NCBI RefSeq assembly: GCF_002028455.1
Contig: NZ_MWUM01000025.1
Span: 1 to 64,000, forward strand
Reading direction: 5' to 3'
Source: Zoogloea sp. LCSB751
GTDB taxonomy: Bacteria > Pseudomonadota > Gammaproteobacteria > Burkholderiales > Rhodocyclaceae
Length of the DNA: 64,000 nt
Part shown: piece after piece, positions 51,682 to 61,097 of the stretch
Layout: each line of letters begins with the position of its first letter
Numbering within the stretch: position 1 is the stretch's first letter
Translations under genes and position numbers: made by a program
The notes under the pieces: generated by a model
Databases searched by the model: none
What the model saw: the letters and a program-made list of their open reading frames with translations, nothing else
What the model was told of the DNA's origin: nothing

Positions 51682-52518
51682 ATGCTGGAAACCCCTGAAA
51701 ATCTGCATGCCCGGGCCTACCGGGCCCTGATGTGCGCTGACCCCGCGGAAAAGTCCGATCTGGTGGCAAGCCTGAGCCAGGACTGGAGACGGGGTGCGCT
51801 ACCGGCGCCCGTCGATGCCGGTGCCTGTCCCGTGTTGCCAGTGATCGATGCTGGCAGGCCGGATCGCCCCGAACTGATCGCCCATACCTCCGTGCCGCGG
51901 CGCAAACCCTCTTCTGCCGAGGGCTTGGCTGCGTTGCTGCATGCGATTGCCCATATCGAGTTCAACGCCATCAACCTGGCGCTGGATTGCGTCTACCGCT
52001 TTCGTGGTCTGCCAACCGATTTCTACGCGGGATGGCTACAGGTGGCGGCGGAAGAGGCCTACCATTTTGGCTTGGTGACGGAGCGGCTCGTCGCCGTGGG
52101 TTTTACCTATGGTGATTTTTCTGCCCATCGTGGGCTGTGGGACATGGCTGTAAAAACCGCCGACGATCCCTTGGCGCGCATGGCCCTGGTGCCGCGGGTG
52201 CTGGAAGCGCGGGGGCTGGACGCCACGCCGCCCATCGTTGCCAAGCTGCGGAAGATCGGCGACGAAGCGACCATCGCGGTGCTCGACATCATCCTGCGTG
52301 ACGAGATCGGCCATGTGGCGCTGGGCGACCGCTGGTTCCGTCACTTCTGCGCGGAGCGGGGGCTTGAGCCGGAAGCGACTTATCTCGCTCTGATGACTGA
52401 GTTCGACGCTCCGTGGCCGCCCAAGCCGCTAAACGTCGAAGCCCGCCGGAAGGCGGGCTTCAGTGCTGCTGAAATCAACCGGTTGGAAGCCGGGCGGCCC
52501 CGCCGCAACGAGGTCTAG
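51682..52518 (+). CDS. DUF455 ferritin-like protein
   Basis: A 278-residue protein from ATG 51682; an upstream frame crosses the phasin terminator and is not real. AIAHIEFNAINLALD and AAEEAYHFGLV, then LRDEIGHVALGDRWF, provide the Glu/His ligands of a di-iron ferritin-like four-helix bundle. The family is uncharacterised and distantly like MiaE. It begins 20 bases after the phasin terminator and ends seven bases before the convergent ccsB stop. Confidence 0.88.
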   Translation: MLETPENLHARAYRALMCADPAEKSDLVASLSQDWRRGALPAPVDAGACPVLPVIDAGRPDRPELIAHTSVPRRKPSSAEGLAALLHAIAHIEFNAINLALDCVYRFRGLPTDFYAGWLQVAAEEAYHFGLVTERLVAVGFTYGDFSAHRGLWDMAVKTADDPLARMALVPRVLEARGLDATPPIVAKLRKIGDEATIAVLDIILRDEIGHVALGDRWFRHFCAERGLEPEATYLALMTEFDAPWPPKPLNVEARRKAGFSAAEINRLEAGRPRRNEV

Positions 52519-52525
52519 GCAGGGC

Positions 52526-53665
52526 TCACAGCGAGCCGTAGGAATGCAGGCCTGACAGGAACATATTGACGCCGACGAAGGCGAAGGCCGTCACCACCAG
52601 GCCGATTACCGCCCACCAGGCCAGCATCGGGCCGCGCAGGCCCTTGGTCAAGCGGATGTGCAGCCAGGCCGCGTAGTTCAGCCACACGATGAAGGCCCAG
52701 GTTTCCTTCGGATCCCATTGCCAGTAGGTGCCCCAGGCTTCGGCGGCCCACAGGGCGCCGAGGATGGTGGCGATGGTGAAGAAGGCGAAGCCGATTGCAA
52801 TCGCCTTGTACATCACGTCGTCCAGCACCTCTGCGGGCGGCAGGCGGCTGGCCAGGATGCCCTTGCGCACCAGCAGGTCGGCTACGCCGATCATCGCTGC
52901 CAGAGCAAAGGCGCCGTAGCCGATGAAGTTGGCCGGCACGTGCACTTTCATCCAGTAGCTCTGCAGGGCCGGTATCAGCGGCTGGATCTCCTGGGCCTCG
53001 CGGGAGAAGGTGTACCACAGCAGGAAGGCCACTGCCGCCGAGATCACCAGCAGCACGAAGGCCCCCATCCGGCGGGTCGCATAGTGGCCCTCGTAGTACA
53101 GATAGAGCAGGCCCGTGATCAGCGAGAACAGCACGAAGACTTCGTACAGGTTGCTGATGGGGATGTGGCCCACGTCGGTGCCGATCAGATAGCTCTCGTA
53201 CCAGCGTACCAGCAGGCCGGTGGTGCCCATCGTCACCGCGCTCCAGGTCAGGGCCGATCCGGTTTTCTCGGCGAAGTCCGAGCGGGCTGCCAGGCCGATC
53301 CAGTAAGCGCCGGTGGCGATGAAGAACAGCGCGCTCATCCACATGATCGCCGTCTGGCTGGAGATCAGGTACTTGAGGAAGAAGGCCTGCTCGGCGCGGG
53401 CCAGGTCGCCGCCGTACAGGCTGATGCTCAGCACGGCCAGCGCGGCAGCGGCGGCGAGGAAGCCCCGGAAGGGTTTCCAGGCCCAGCCGATGGCGGCCAG
53501 TGCGGGCACCACGGCGGCGAGGATCGCCTTGTCGTAGATGTCCATGAAGTCGCCGTACTGGCTCAGGGCAAAGCCGGCGGCGAGGGCCAGAGCGAGCGCG
53601 AACAGGCCGTCGCCAATGCCGACGCGGCGCAGCGGGGATGGGGTTCCGGAGTGGGCGATGTCCAT
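52526..53665 (-). CDS. ccsB: Cytochrome c biogenesis protein CcsB/CcsA (System II)
   Basis: A 379-residue polytopic membrane protein. The heme-handling WWD region is clear as WGTYWQWDPKETWAFIVWLN, with flanking membrane helices and periplasmic His residues. Together with ResB it delivers and attaches heme to apocytochromes in the periplasm. It starts 15 bases after resB, so the two are coupled. Confidence 0.95.
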   Translation of the reverse strand: MDIAHSGTPSPLRRVGIGDGLFALALALAAGFALSQYGDFMDIYDKAILAAVVPALAAIGWAWKPFRGFLAAAAALAVLSISLYGGDLARAEQAFFLKYLISSQTAIMWMSALFFIATGAYWIGLAARSDFAEKTGSALTWSAVTMGTTGLLVRWYESYLIGTDVGHIPISNLYEVFVLFSLITGLLYLYYEGHYATRRMGAFVLLVISAAVAFLLWYTFSREAQEIQPLIPALQSYWMKVHVPANFIGYGAFALAAMIGVADLLVRKGILASRLPPAEVLDDVMYKAIAIGFAFFTIATILGALWAAEAWGTYWQWDPKETWAFIVWLNYAAWLHIRLTKGLRGPMLAWWAVIGLVVTAFAFVGVNMFLSGLHSYGSL

Positions 53666-53680
53666 GGGAATGACCTCGGA

Positions 53681-55729
53681 TCAGGATTGGGCTGGCGGCG
53701 TGGCGGCTGGGTCGAGCAGGGCCGCGATGGCCTTGCGGTGGCGCTGGAAGGCCTCTTCCACGTCCATCGATTTGCGATTGGCGCTCAGGGCCACCAGTGC
53801 GTCGCCGTTGTGTTTGATCAATACGAAGAGCCGGCGTTCGCGGATGTAGAGCATCGCAAAGACGCCCAGCACCAGCAGCAGGGAGCCGAAATACACCACC
53901 GGCTTGCCCGGCGAGCGGGTCACCTGCAGTACAGTGGCACGCACTTCCTCGAAGCTGGAGAGCTGGAAATAGACCGGCGCGCCGTAGTGCAGGCTGTCGC
54001 TGGTGGCGTTCAGCGTGTCGCGCAACAGGCGCCCGTTCTTCTGGTCCAGTTCGACGGCCGGCAGGCCGGCAGTACTGCGCGCCAGTTTCCAGGCCTCCCA
54101 GGCCGAGCCCTCCAGGATCTTGATGAACACGTCGGCTGCCTTGTCCCGCTCGGCCGGCGGCACGGTGCTCTCGATGAACTTGCCGAGGCTCTCGAAACCG
54201 CCAATGGCGAACAGTTCCAGAGTCTTGCGGGTGGTCTCGCGCAGACGGCCGCGCACTGTCTCGTCGGTCTCTGCTCCCAGGGCCGTGGCGGTGAAGCGAC
54301 TGGCGATCTCGGCGTGGCGGCTCTTGTCGAGCAGTGCACCGCGAATCACGAACCAGCTGTCCGGCTTGCCGTCCTGGTCCATCGGGATGCGCATGAAGCG
54401 GAACGGAGCCGCCGGCGTCTCGCGCATGCCGGCCAGCATGTACCAGGCACCGTCCTGCTCGATCGGCAGCATGTAGTTCTGGTATTCCCGGGCCTGACCC
54501 GACGAGTCGCGCAGCCGGTATTCGAAGCTGGGGCCGACGTTGCGCAGATCCTTCTTCGACACCGAGCGGGCGCCGCTGCCCAGATGCTTTTCGAGCCGGG
54601 CCACGGTGCTGGTCTCGGCCGGCTCCTCGTTGGCCATGTTCTCGATGTTGAAGGGGCGGAAGCTGCCCAGCTCCAGTGTGTAGTCGAGGCCGTCCTGCTT
54701 GAGCTTGATGGCCTCGCCGACGGTGGCGTCGGTCTGGAAGGGCGCCCGGCCACCGGTGCGCAGGTCGTGGCCGACCAGGTGCAGGCGGGAGCCGCCGTCC
54801 TCGAAGCTGGCCTGGTACATCATGATGCCGTCGAACTCGAAGGGCTTGTTCACTTCGATGGTCTTCTCGACGGACTTGCCGCTGGCCTTGTCGGTGATCA
54901 GGATGTCGCTGGCGAAGCGCTTTGGCATCCCGGTGGAATAGTGCTCCAGGTGGAACTTGCGCAGGGATACGGTGAAGGGCAGGTCCTGCAGCAGGATGCC
55001 ATCCTTCACATTGAGGATCGCCACGTTGGCGCTCTTGCCTTCGGGGATGAAGACGTTGCCGCGGAAGCTCCAGTTGTCCAGCCCCAGGCGGCTCTCCGGT
55101 TTGATGTCGGATATCAACTGGTTGCCCGAGGTGGTCGTCTTGCCACCCAGCGCCATCTGGATCTTGAGCGGCAGATTGCCGTCCAGCAGGCCGCCGATGC
55201 AGATAAGTACTATGGCGGAGTGGGCCAGAAAGTAGCCGACGCGCGTCCAGCTGCCCTGCTTGGCGGCCAGCAGCACGCCATCTTCGCGAGCGCCGGTCCG
55301 GCTCTGAAAGCCGTTGGCGGCCAGATACGCCTGAATCTTCTGGGAGGCGGAGTCGGTGGGGAGGGCGGTGTGCAGGCGTTCGTGGTGCTGGAAGGCGGCC
55401 AGCGAGGCTTCCTTCGCATGCTCGCGGAAACTGCGCATGTCCTTCAGCATCGGCCGCGTCTGGCGCACGATGCAGGCTGACGTGGACAGCACCAGGAAGG
55501 CCAGGATGACCAGGAACCAGGCCGAGTTATAGACCGCGTAAAGACCGAGCTCCTCGAAGATCGGGAACCAGTAGGGGCCGAACTGATTGAGGTAGTTGTT
55601 GTAGGGCTCGTTCTGCTTGAGCACCGTCCCGATGATGGAGGCGATCCCGAGGACGGTCAGCAGGCTGACCGCAAAGCGCATCGAGCTGATCAGCTCGTAG
55701 AACGCGCGGGAAAAACTGCGCTGTCGCAT
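53681..55729 (-). CDS. resB: Cytochrome c biogenesis protein ResB (System II)
   Basis: A 682-residue protein. Three membrane segments lie in the N-terminal 190 residues and one near residue 625, bracketing a large periplasmic domain. SMRFAVSLLTVLGIASIIGT and LNQFGPYWFPIFEELGLY are the usual opening of ResB. It forms the heme export and ligation complex with CcsB. It is next to cytochrome c4, one of its likely clients. Confidence 0.94.
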   Translation of the reverse strand: MRQRSFSRAFYELISSMRFAVSLLTVLGIASIIGTVLKQNEPYNNYLNQFGPYWFPIFEELGLYAVYNSAWFLVILAFLVLSTSACIVRQTRPMLKDMRSFREHAKEASLAAFQHHERLHTALPTDSASQKIQAYLAANGFQSRTGAREDGVLLAAKQGSWTRVGYFLAHSAIVLICIGGLLDGNLPLKIQMALGGKTTTSGNQLISDIKPESRLGLDNWSFRGNVFIPEGKSANVAILNVKDGILLQDLPFTVSLRKFHLEHYSTGMPKRFASDILITDKASGKSVEKTIEVNKPFEFDGIMMYQASFEDGGSRLHLVGHDLRTGGRAPFQTDATVGEAIKLKQDGLDYTLELGSFRPFNIENMANEEPAETSTVARLEKHLGSGARSVSKKDLRNVGPSFEYRLRDSSGQAREYQNYMLPIEQDGAWYMLAGMRETPAAPFRFMRIPMDQDGKPDSWFVIRGALLDKSRHAEIASRFTATALGAETDETVRGRLRETTRKTLELFAIGGFESLGKFIESTVPPAERDKAADVFIKILEGSAWEAWKLARSTAGLPAVELDQKNGRLLRDTLNATSDSLHYGAPVYFQLSSFEEVRATVLQVTRSPGKPVVYFGSLLLVLGVFAMLYIRERRLFVLIKHNGDALVALSANRKSMDVEEAFQRHRKAIAALLDPAATPPAQS

Positions 55730-55762
55730 GAATGGCGTCGAGATAGGCGGGGGCGAGAATGG

Positions 55763-55790
55763 AAAAAGGGGTGGCCGAAACCACCCCTTT
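55763..55790 (-). terminator. Rho-independent terminator of cytochrome c4
   Basis: AAAGGGGTGG (55765-55774) is inverted at 55781-55790 with a six-base loop. On the minus strand TTTTT follows. It lies between the cytochrome stop and the resB start, so resB needs its own promoter or readthrough. Confidence 0.88.
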
Positions 55791-55825
55791 CTTTATAGCC
55801 GGACGGCGCGGAAATGCGCCTTGAC

Positions 55826-56461
55826 TCAGCGCAAGCCGGCAGCGAAGTCGGCGACGGCCTTGATTTCCGGATCGGTCATCTTGAGGGCGATGGTGCGCAT
55901 CATCTTGTTCGGATCGTTGGCGCGTTCGCCGGCACGGAAGGCCTTCAGCTGGGCTTCGGTGTAATCGGAGAACTGGCCGGACAGGCGCGGGAACTGGGCG
56001 GGCAGACCGGCGCCGGCGGGGCCGTGACAGGCGGCACAGGCAGGGATGCCGCGCTTCAGGTCACCGGCGCGCCACAGTTTCTGGCCGAGTTCGATGGTGG
56101 CCTTGCTCTTGGCGGCTTCGGGCTTGAGTTGCTGGCCGGCGAAGTAGGCGGCCAGGCCCTTGATGTCGTCGTCGGACAGCGGTGCGGCCATGCCACCCAT
56201 CACCGGGTTGGCGCGCTCGGCGGGCTTGCCGTCCTGGCTCTTGAAGTTCCGCAACTGCTTGGCGAGGTATTCCGCATGCTGGCCCGCGAGTTTCGGGTTG
56301 GTGGGGATCTGGCTGTTGCCGTCGGCGCCGTGGCAGGCGACGCAGACCGTTTCTGCAGTCTGCTTGGCCTTGGCCAGATCGGGTTGGGCGGAAGCCTTTT
56401 CTTCAGCCTGAACCGCACCGGTGGCCAGAAGCAACGAAAGCAGCAGGGAACGCTTGATCAT
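55826..56461 (-). CDS. Dihaem cytochrome c4
   Basis: A 211-residue exported protein from ATG 56461 with a signal peptide (about 1-20). It has two similar cytochrome domains, each with a heme site: CVACHGADGN and CAACHGPAGAG, plus Met ligands in GGMAAPL and the late MMRTIA region. Cytochrome c4 carries electrons from the bc1 complex to terminal oxidases. In betaproteobacteria it is usually found next to engB, as here (divergent). Confidence 0.95.
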   Translation of the reverse strand: MIKRSLLLSLLLATGAVQAEEKASAQPDLAKAKQTAETVCVACHGADGNSQIPTNPKLAGQHAEYLAKQLRNFKSQDGKPAERANPVMGGMAAPLSDDDIKGLAAYFAGQQLKPEAAKSKATIELGQKLWRAGDLKRGIPACAACHGPAGAGLPAQFPRLSGQFSDYTEAQLKAFRAGERANDPNKMMRTIALKMTDPEIKAVADFAAGLR

Positions 56462-56573
56462 GATGTCCTCGGAAGCCAAGAATGTGGAAGTCTCAAACCT
56501 GCTATTCTATAGCAATTCCAGTCATTTGCGCGATGCAATAAAGCCCTGACGCGCAAGCTCCACGCCATTCCCC

Positions 56574-57191
56574 ATGCCTCTCTTCCGCAACGCCCAGTTT
56601 GAAATTTCCATTGCCAAGGCCAGCGGCCTCCCTGCGCCCCGCGGCCCCGAGATCGCCTTTGCCGGACGTTCCAACGCCGGCAAGTCGAGTGCCATCAATA
56701 CCCTCGCCAATCACACCCGGCTGGCCTTCGTGTCCAAAACGCCGGGCCGCACCCAGCTGATCAACTTTTTCCGTCTGCAAAACGGTGCCGTGCTGGTGGA
56801 TCTGCCCGGCTACGGTTACGCCGAAGTGCCGGAGGCGGTGCGTCGCCAGTGGCAGCACCTGCTCGAGGACTACCTGACCCGCCGGCCCAACTTGGTCGGG
56901 CTGGTGCTGATCATGGACTCCCGCCACCCCCTCAAGGAACTCGACCGCACGATGATCGGCTGGTTTGCGCCGAGCGGGCGACCGATCCACGTGCTGCTCA
57001 CCAAGAGCGACAAGCTCACCCGCAGTGAAGCTGCCGCGACCCTCGCTGCGGTCCGCAAGGAACTTGAGCCGCTCGGCGGGCATGTGACCGTGCAACTCTT
57101 CTCCAGTCTCAAGAAAACCGGCGTTGAGGACGTCGAAAAGGTGGTCGGTGGCTGGCTCGCCGGTCTGGCGGAAGAGGCTTCCGATATGTGA
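56574..57191 (+). CDS. engB: Ribosome biogenesis GTPase EngB (YihA)
   Basis: A 205-residue TRAFAC GTPase. Motifs G1 GRSNAGKSSAINTL, G2 TPGRTQ, G3 DLPGYGYAEV, and G4 LTKSDK are intact. EngB helps assemble the large ribosomal subunit. It is divergent from cytochrome c4 across a 112-base spacer. Confidence 0.97.
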   Translation: MPLFRNAQFEISIAKASGLPAPRGPEIAFAGRSNAGKSSAINTLANHTRLAFVSKTPGRTQLINFFRLQNGAVLVDLPGYGYAEVPEAVRRQWQHLLEDYLTRRPNLVGLVLIMDSRHPLKELDRTMIGWFAPSGRPIHVLLTKSDKLTRSEAAATLAAVRKELEPLGGHVTVQLFSSLKKTGVEDVEKVVGGWLAGLAEEASDM

Positions 57192-57283
57192 ATCGTGAAT
57201 GACGGGAGGGTGTTTTCCGCAACTTTGTGTTAAAACATATGGCATTGTGCAGCGCTTCAATTTTTGAGAGTCCTTAGCCCGCC

Positions 57284-58720
57284 ATGGAACTTCAACCCGT
57301 CATTCTTTCCGGGGGCTCCGGCACCCGCCTGTGGCCCTTGTCCCGCGAGCAGTACCCCAAGCAGTTGCTGGCCCTGGTCGGCAGCGAAACCATGCTGCAG
57401 GCCACGGCCGGCCGGCTGGCCGGCTTCCGGGGGCGTCTGCCGGTGGCAACCGAGCCGGTCGTCGTCTGCAACGAGGAATACCGCTTCGTCACCGCCGAGC
57501 AGTTGCGGGCGAGCGGCCAGAGCAGCCGCAACATCGTTCTCGAACCCTTCGGCCGCAATACTGCGCCGGCCCTCACCCTGGCGGCCCTGGCCGTGCAGGA
57601 GGCCGATCCGGTATTGCTGGTGATGCCGGCCGACCACGTCATCCGTGATCTGGACGGCTTTCAGGGCGCCATCGATGCCGGCATCCCGGCGGCGCTGGAC
57701 AGCGCCATCGTGACCTTCGGCATCGTCCCCGACCATGCCGAAACCGGCTATGGCTACATCCGTTTCGGTGCCGACCGTCCGGACGGCAGCAAGTCCATCG
57801 CCGCCTTCGTCGAGAAGCCCGATGCGGCCACCGCCCAGCGCTACCTGGACAGCGGCGAATACCTGTGGAACAGCGGCCTGTTCATGGTCAGGGCCAGCGT
57901 CTGGCTGAAGGCCATCGCGCAACTGCAGCCCGAAATGTACGCCGCGTGTGCGGAAGCCTGGCAGGCGGGTTCCCGCGACGCCGATTTCGTCCGCGTCGGC
58001 AAGGAAGCCTTCAAGGCCTGCCCGTCCGACTCCATCGATTATGCGGTGATGGAAAAGCTGGCCGGGGCCGATCTCGGCATCTCCGGGAGTGTCGTGCCCA
58101 TGTCCGCCGGCTGGTCGGATGTCGGGGCGTGGGACGCCCTGTGGCAGATCGCCGACAAGGACGAGTCCGGCAACGTGGCCCGCGGCGACGTGCTGTTCGA
58201 GGACAGCCGCAACACCTTGGTGTACGCCCAGGACCGCATGGTGGCCTGCGTCGGCCTGGATGATGCGGTGGTCGTCGAAACGCCCGACGCGGTGCTGGTG
58301 GCGCGCAAGGACAAGACCCAGCACGTCAAGCAGATCGTCGCCACCCTCAAGGCAGGGCAGCGCAGCCAGGCCTCCGCCCACCGCAAGATCCACCGCCCGT
58401 GGGGCTGGTACGACTCCATCGACGCCGGCTCCCGCTTCCAGGTCAAGCGCATCGTCGTCAATCCCGGCGCGCGCCTGAGCCTGCAGATGCACCATCACCG
58501 GGCCGAGCACTGGATCGTCGTGAAGGGTACGGCGGAAGTCACCAACGGCGACAAGGTCTTCCTGCTCGGCGAGAACGAATCCACCTACATCCCGCTGGGG
58601 CATGTGCATCGCCTCGCCAATCCCGGCAAGTTGCCCCTCGAGATCATCGAGGTGCAGTCCGGTGGCTACCTGGGTGAGGACGACATCGTCCGCTTCGAAG
58701 ACAAGTACGGCCGCGGCTGA
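57284..58720 (+). CDS. manC: Mannose-1-phosphate guanylyltransferase/mannose-6-phosphate isomerase
   Basis: A 478-residue bifunctional enzyme. The nucleotidyltransferase part opens with LSGGSGTRLWPLSREQYPKQ and has FVEKPDA and NSGLFMV; the C-terminal cupin (about 350-478) carries the type II isomerase residues QMHHHRAEHWIVVKGTAEV. It makes GDP-mannose for exopolysaccharide or LPS. No other polysaccharide genes lie nearby in the window. Confidence 0.95.
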   Translation: MELQPVILSGGSGTRLWPLSREQYPKQLLALVGSETMLQATAGRLAGFRGRLPVATEPVVVCNEEYRFVTAEQLRASGQSSRNIVLEPFGRNTAPALTLAALAVQEADPVLLVMPADHVIRDLDGFQGAIDAGIPAALDSAIVTFGIVPDHAETGYGYIRFGADRPDGSKSIAAFVEKPDAATAQRYLDSGEYLWNSGLFMVRASVWLKAIAQLQPEMYAACAEAWQAGSRDADFVRVGKEAFKACPSDSIDYAVMEKLAGADLGISGSVVPMSAGWSDVGAWDALWQIADKDESGNVARGDVLFEDSRNTLVYAQDRMVACVGLDDAVVVETPDAVLVARKDKTQHVKQIVATLKAGQRSQASAHRKIHRPWGWYDSIDAGSRFQVKRIVVNPGARLSLQMHHHRAEHWIVVKGTAEVTNGDKVFLLGENESTYIPLGHVHRLANPGKLPLEIIEVQSGGYLGEDDIVRFEDKYGRG

Positions 58721-58777
58721 GCGGCCGGGAAGGGGCCGGCGCCATGTCGGCCCTGGCTGCAACGGCAGCCGGCCGCC

Positions 58778-59296
58778 TCAGGCCGGCTTGTCGATGAACC
58801 CGAAACGTGTGGCGACGTCGGCCTGCCGGATGCGGCCGACGGCGAACTGCCGATCGCCCCAGATCAGACTGATCGGGCTGTCGTCCGCTTCCAGATCGCC
58901 GGCGAGGTGCTCAAGCATGGCCGCCAGGTCACGGTCATCGAGCAGCGCGATGCCGTGTTCGCTATCCAGCAGCAGGTTGCCGTGCTCGTCCAGCCAGGCG
59001 CTGTCGAGCGCTGTCACTGCCAGACCGGTGTGCGTTTCCAGCCGGTCGGGGGCGGCAAGGCGCAGGATCGTCGGCGTGTAGTCGAGATCCACGAAAACCT
59101 GCTGCGGGCCGTTCTGGAAATACCACCGGCCGTCTGGCGTGGCCAAGTAGTTGCGGGCAATGAAGCCCCGCAGCCCCGCATGGCGGATCGGTCCTTCGGG
59201 GACCCACCATTCCCCGCGCCGGCTCAGGCGCAGCCAGCCCGTGCACGAGGGCACGTCCGGCCACTTGGCCAGCGCCAGGCGGACTGCGTCATCCAT
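58778..59296 (-). CDS. Conserved uncharacterised protein
   Basis: A 172-residue soluble protein, without signal or membrane segment. Trp/Tyr-rich motifs such as RGEWWVPEGPIRHAGLRGFI and YFQNGPQQVFVDLDYTP suggest a conserved fold that I recognise only as a betaproteobacterial hypothetical. It lies 22 bases after bamD reading in the same direction, so it may share its transcript. No function is assigned. Confidence 0.75.
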   Translation of the reverse strand: MDDAVRLALAKWPDVPSCTGWLRLSRRGEWWVPEGPIRHAGLRGFIARNYLATPDGRWYFQNGPQQVFVDLDYTPTILRLAAPDRLETHTGLAVTALDSAWLDEHGNLLLDSEHGIALLDDRDLAAMLEHLAGDLEADDSPISLIWGDRQFAVGRIRQADVATRFGFIDKPA

Positions 59297-59317
59297 CGAG
59301 GCGGGGCGTTCCGGTAC

Positions 59318-60121
59318 TCACCACATCTTCCACCACGGACGGTCGTTGACAGCCACGCCGTTGGGGGAGAAGTAGCGGCTTTTCGGGAAGTTCTTGTGCA
59401 GCACGCGGTCAGCGTCGTCCCGCAGGTCGTTCATCTTGAGCGCGTCGTAGCTCTTGACCATCAGGAACAGGGCTTCTTCCAAGGCCGGCGACTGGGGGAA
59501 ATCCTTGACCGCGCTCTGGGCCCGGTTGGCTGCCGCCACGTAGGCACCGCGATCGTAGTAATAGCGGGCCACGTGCACCTCATAGGACGCCAGGGCATTC
59601 ACCAGGTAACGCATGCGCAGCGTTGCGTCCGGCGTGTACTTGCTGTCCGGGAAGCGCTGGCTCAGTTCTCTGAACGTGTTGAAGGATTCGCGGGTGGCCT
59701 TTGGATCGCGCTCCGACAGATCCTGGTTGGCCAGTGCGCCGAGCAAACCCAGATCCTCGTTGAAATTCGCCAGCCCCTTCAGGTAGTAGGCGTAATCCAC
59801 GTTCGGATGGTTGGGGTGGAGCTTCACGAAGCGGTCGCAGGCGGCGATTGCCGAGGCCGGCTCGTTCGACTTGTAATAGGCGTAGGCCACTTCGAGCTGG
59901 GCCTGTTGCGCGTAACGGCCGTAGGGGTAGCGTGCCTCGAGCTTCTCGAACATCTTGATGGCACGGTCCCAGGCGCCATCCGACATGGACTCCTTGGCTT
60001 CTGAATACAGCTTCTGGGCGTTCCAGCCGACGGTTTCATCCGCCTGGTCGGGGAGACTGCTGCAGCCGGCCAGCAGCAGGAAGCCGGTAAGCGTTAAACT
60101 ACGCAGGGTGAAATGCGCCAT
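59318..60121 (-). CDS. bamD: Outer-membrane assembly lipoprotein BamD
   Basis: A 267-residue lipoprotein (LLLAGC lipobox, Cys19) with five TPR units. EKLEARYPYGRYAQQAQLEVAYAYYKSNEP-like sequence is the usual TPR1-2 region of BamD/ComL. It is an essential part of the Bam complex that inserts beta-barrel proteins. Its ATG is only 10 bases from the probable rluD start on the other strand. Confidence 0.95.
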   Translation of the reverse strand: MAHFTLRSLTLTGFLLLAGCSSLPDQADETVGWNAQKLYSEAKESMSDGAWDRAIKMFEKLEARYPYGRYAQQAQLEVAYAYYKSNEPASAIAACDRFVKLHPNHPNVDYAYYLKGLANFNEDLGLLGALANQDLSERDPKATRESFNTFRELSQRFPDSKYTPDATLRMRYLVNALASYEVHVARYYYDRGAYVAAANRAQSAVKDFPQSPALEEALFLMVKSYDALKMNDLRDDADRVLHKNFPKSRYFSPNGVAVNDRPWWKMW

Positions 60122-60131
60122 TGAAAACTCA

Positions 60132-61097
60132 TTGGAAGAAGACTGGCTCGATTATAGCCCAGCCTCATCTTCCCCTTCGCCGCGTCGCGAGACGATTCCT
60201 GATGATTGTGCCGGTCTGCGTGTAGACCTGGCCCTCGCTCGCCTGTTTCCCGAACATTCCCGCAGCCGCCTGCAGGCCTGGCTGAAGTCCGGGCGGATCC
60301 TCGTCAACGGCGCCTCGCCGGACGCCAAGACCAAGGTCTGGGGCGGCGAGTCCCTGCATGTCAGCCCGGAGCCGTCCGAGGCGATGCTGGCCGAGCAGGC
60401 CGAAGACATCCCGCTGGACGTCGTCTTCGAGGACGACACGATCATCGTCATCAACAAGCCGGTCGGCCTGGTTGTCCATCCGGGCAGCGGCAACTGGTCG
60501 GGTACCTTGCTCAACGCGCTGCTGTTCCACAGTCCGGGCTTTCGTGAACTGCCCCGGGCCGGCATCGTGCATCGCCTGGACAAGGACACCAGCGGCCTGC
60601 TGGTGGTGGCCAAGACCCTCGAAGCCCAGACCGATCTGGTACGCCAGCTGCAGGCGCGCACCGTCAAGCGCCATTACTACGCGCTGGTGCACGGCGAGCC
60701 GGCGCCGAGCGGGGAGGTGAATGCCCCCATCGGACGTCACCCGGTCCAGCGCACCAAGATGGCTGTTGTGCCCGGCGGCCGCGAGGCGCTGACCCGTTAC
60801 CGGATCGTCGAGCGCTTTGCCCGGGCGAGCCTCGTCGAGTGCCAGCTCGAAACCGGCCGCACTCACCAGATCCGTGTGCACATGGCACACATCGGCCATC
60901 CGCTGGTGGGCGACGCCACCTACGGCAAGGCCCGCAGCGCCGATCCGCGCCTCGATGCCTTTCCCCGCCAGGCGCTGCATGCCTGGCAGCTCGGCCTGGT
61001 GCATCCGCGCAGCGGCGAAGGATGCCGTTGGAACGTGCCGCTGGCCGCCGACATAGAGAGCCTGCTGGCTGTCCTGCGCGAAAGTCCCAAGCCATGA
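60132..61097 (+). CDS. rluD: 23S rRNA pseudouridine synthase RluD
   Basis: About 321 residues. An S4 RNA-binding domain (SRSRLQAWLKSGRILVNG) precedes the RluA-type catalytic domain with the active Asp in HRLDKDTSGLLVVAKT. It modifies helix 69 of 23S rRNA. No ATG is available at the expected place; TTG 60132 is the best start because an ATG further upstream would lie within bamD. It overlaps pgeF by four bases. Confidence 0.94.
   Translation: MEEDWLDYSPASSSPSPRRETIPDDCAGLRVDLALARLFPEHSRSRLQAWLKSGRILVNGASPDAKTKVWGGESLHVSPEPSEAMLAEQAEDIPLDVVFEDDTIIVINKPVGLVVHPGSGNWSGTLLNALLFHSPGFRELPRAGIVHRLDKDTSGLLVVAKTLEAQTDLVRQLQARTVKRHYYALVHGEPAPSGEVNAPIGRHPVQRTKMAVVPGGREALTRYRIVERFARASLVECQLETGRTHQIRVHMAHIGHPLVGDATYGKARSADPRLDAFPRQALHAWQLGLVHPRSGEGCRWNVPLAADIESLLAVLRESPKP

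Noticed and set aside
52658..55480. Plus-strand open frame of 940 codons opposite ccsB and resB
   Set aside because: It is antisense to two clear genes; its Gly/Val/His/Asp-rich sequence is typical of GC-rich reverse-strand frames.
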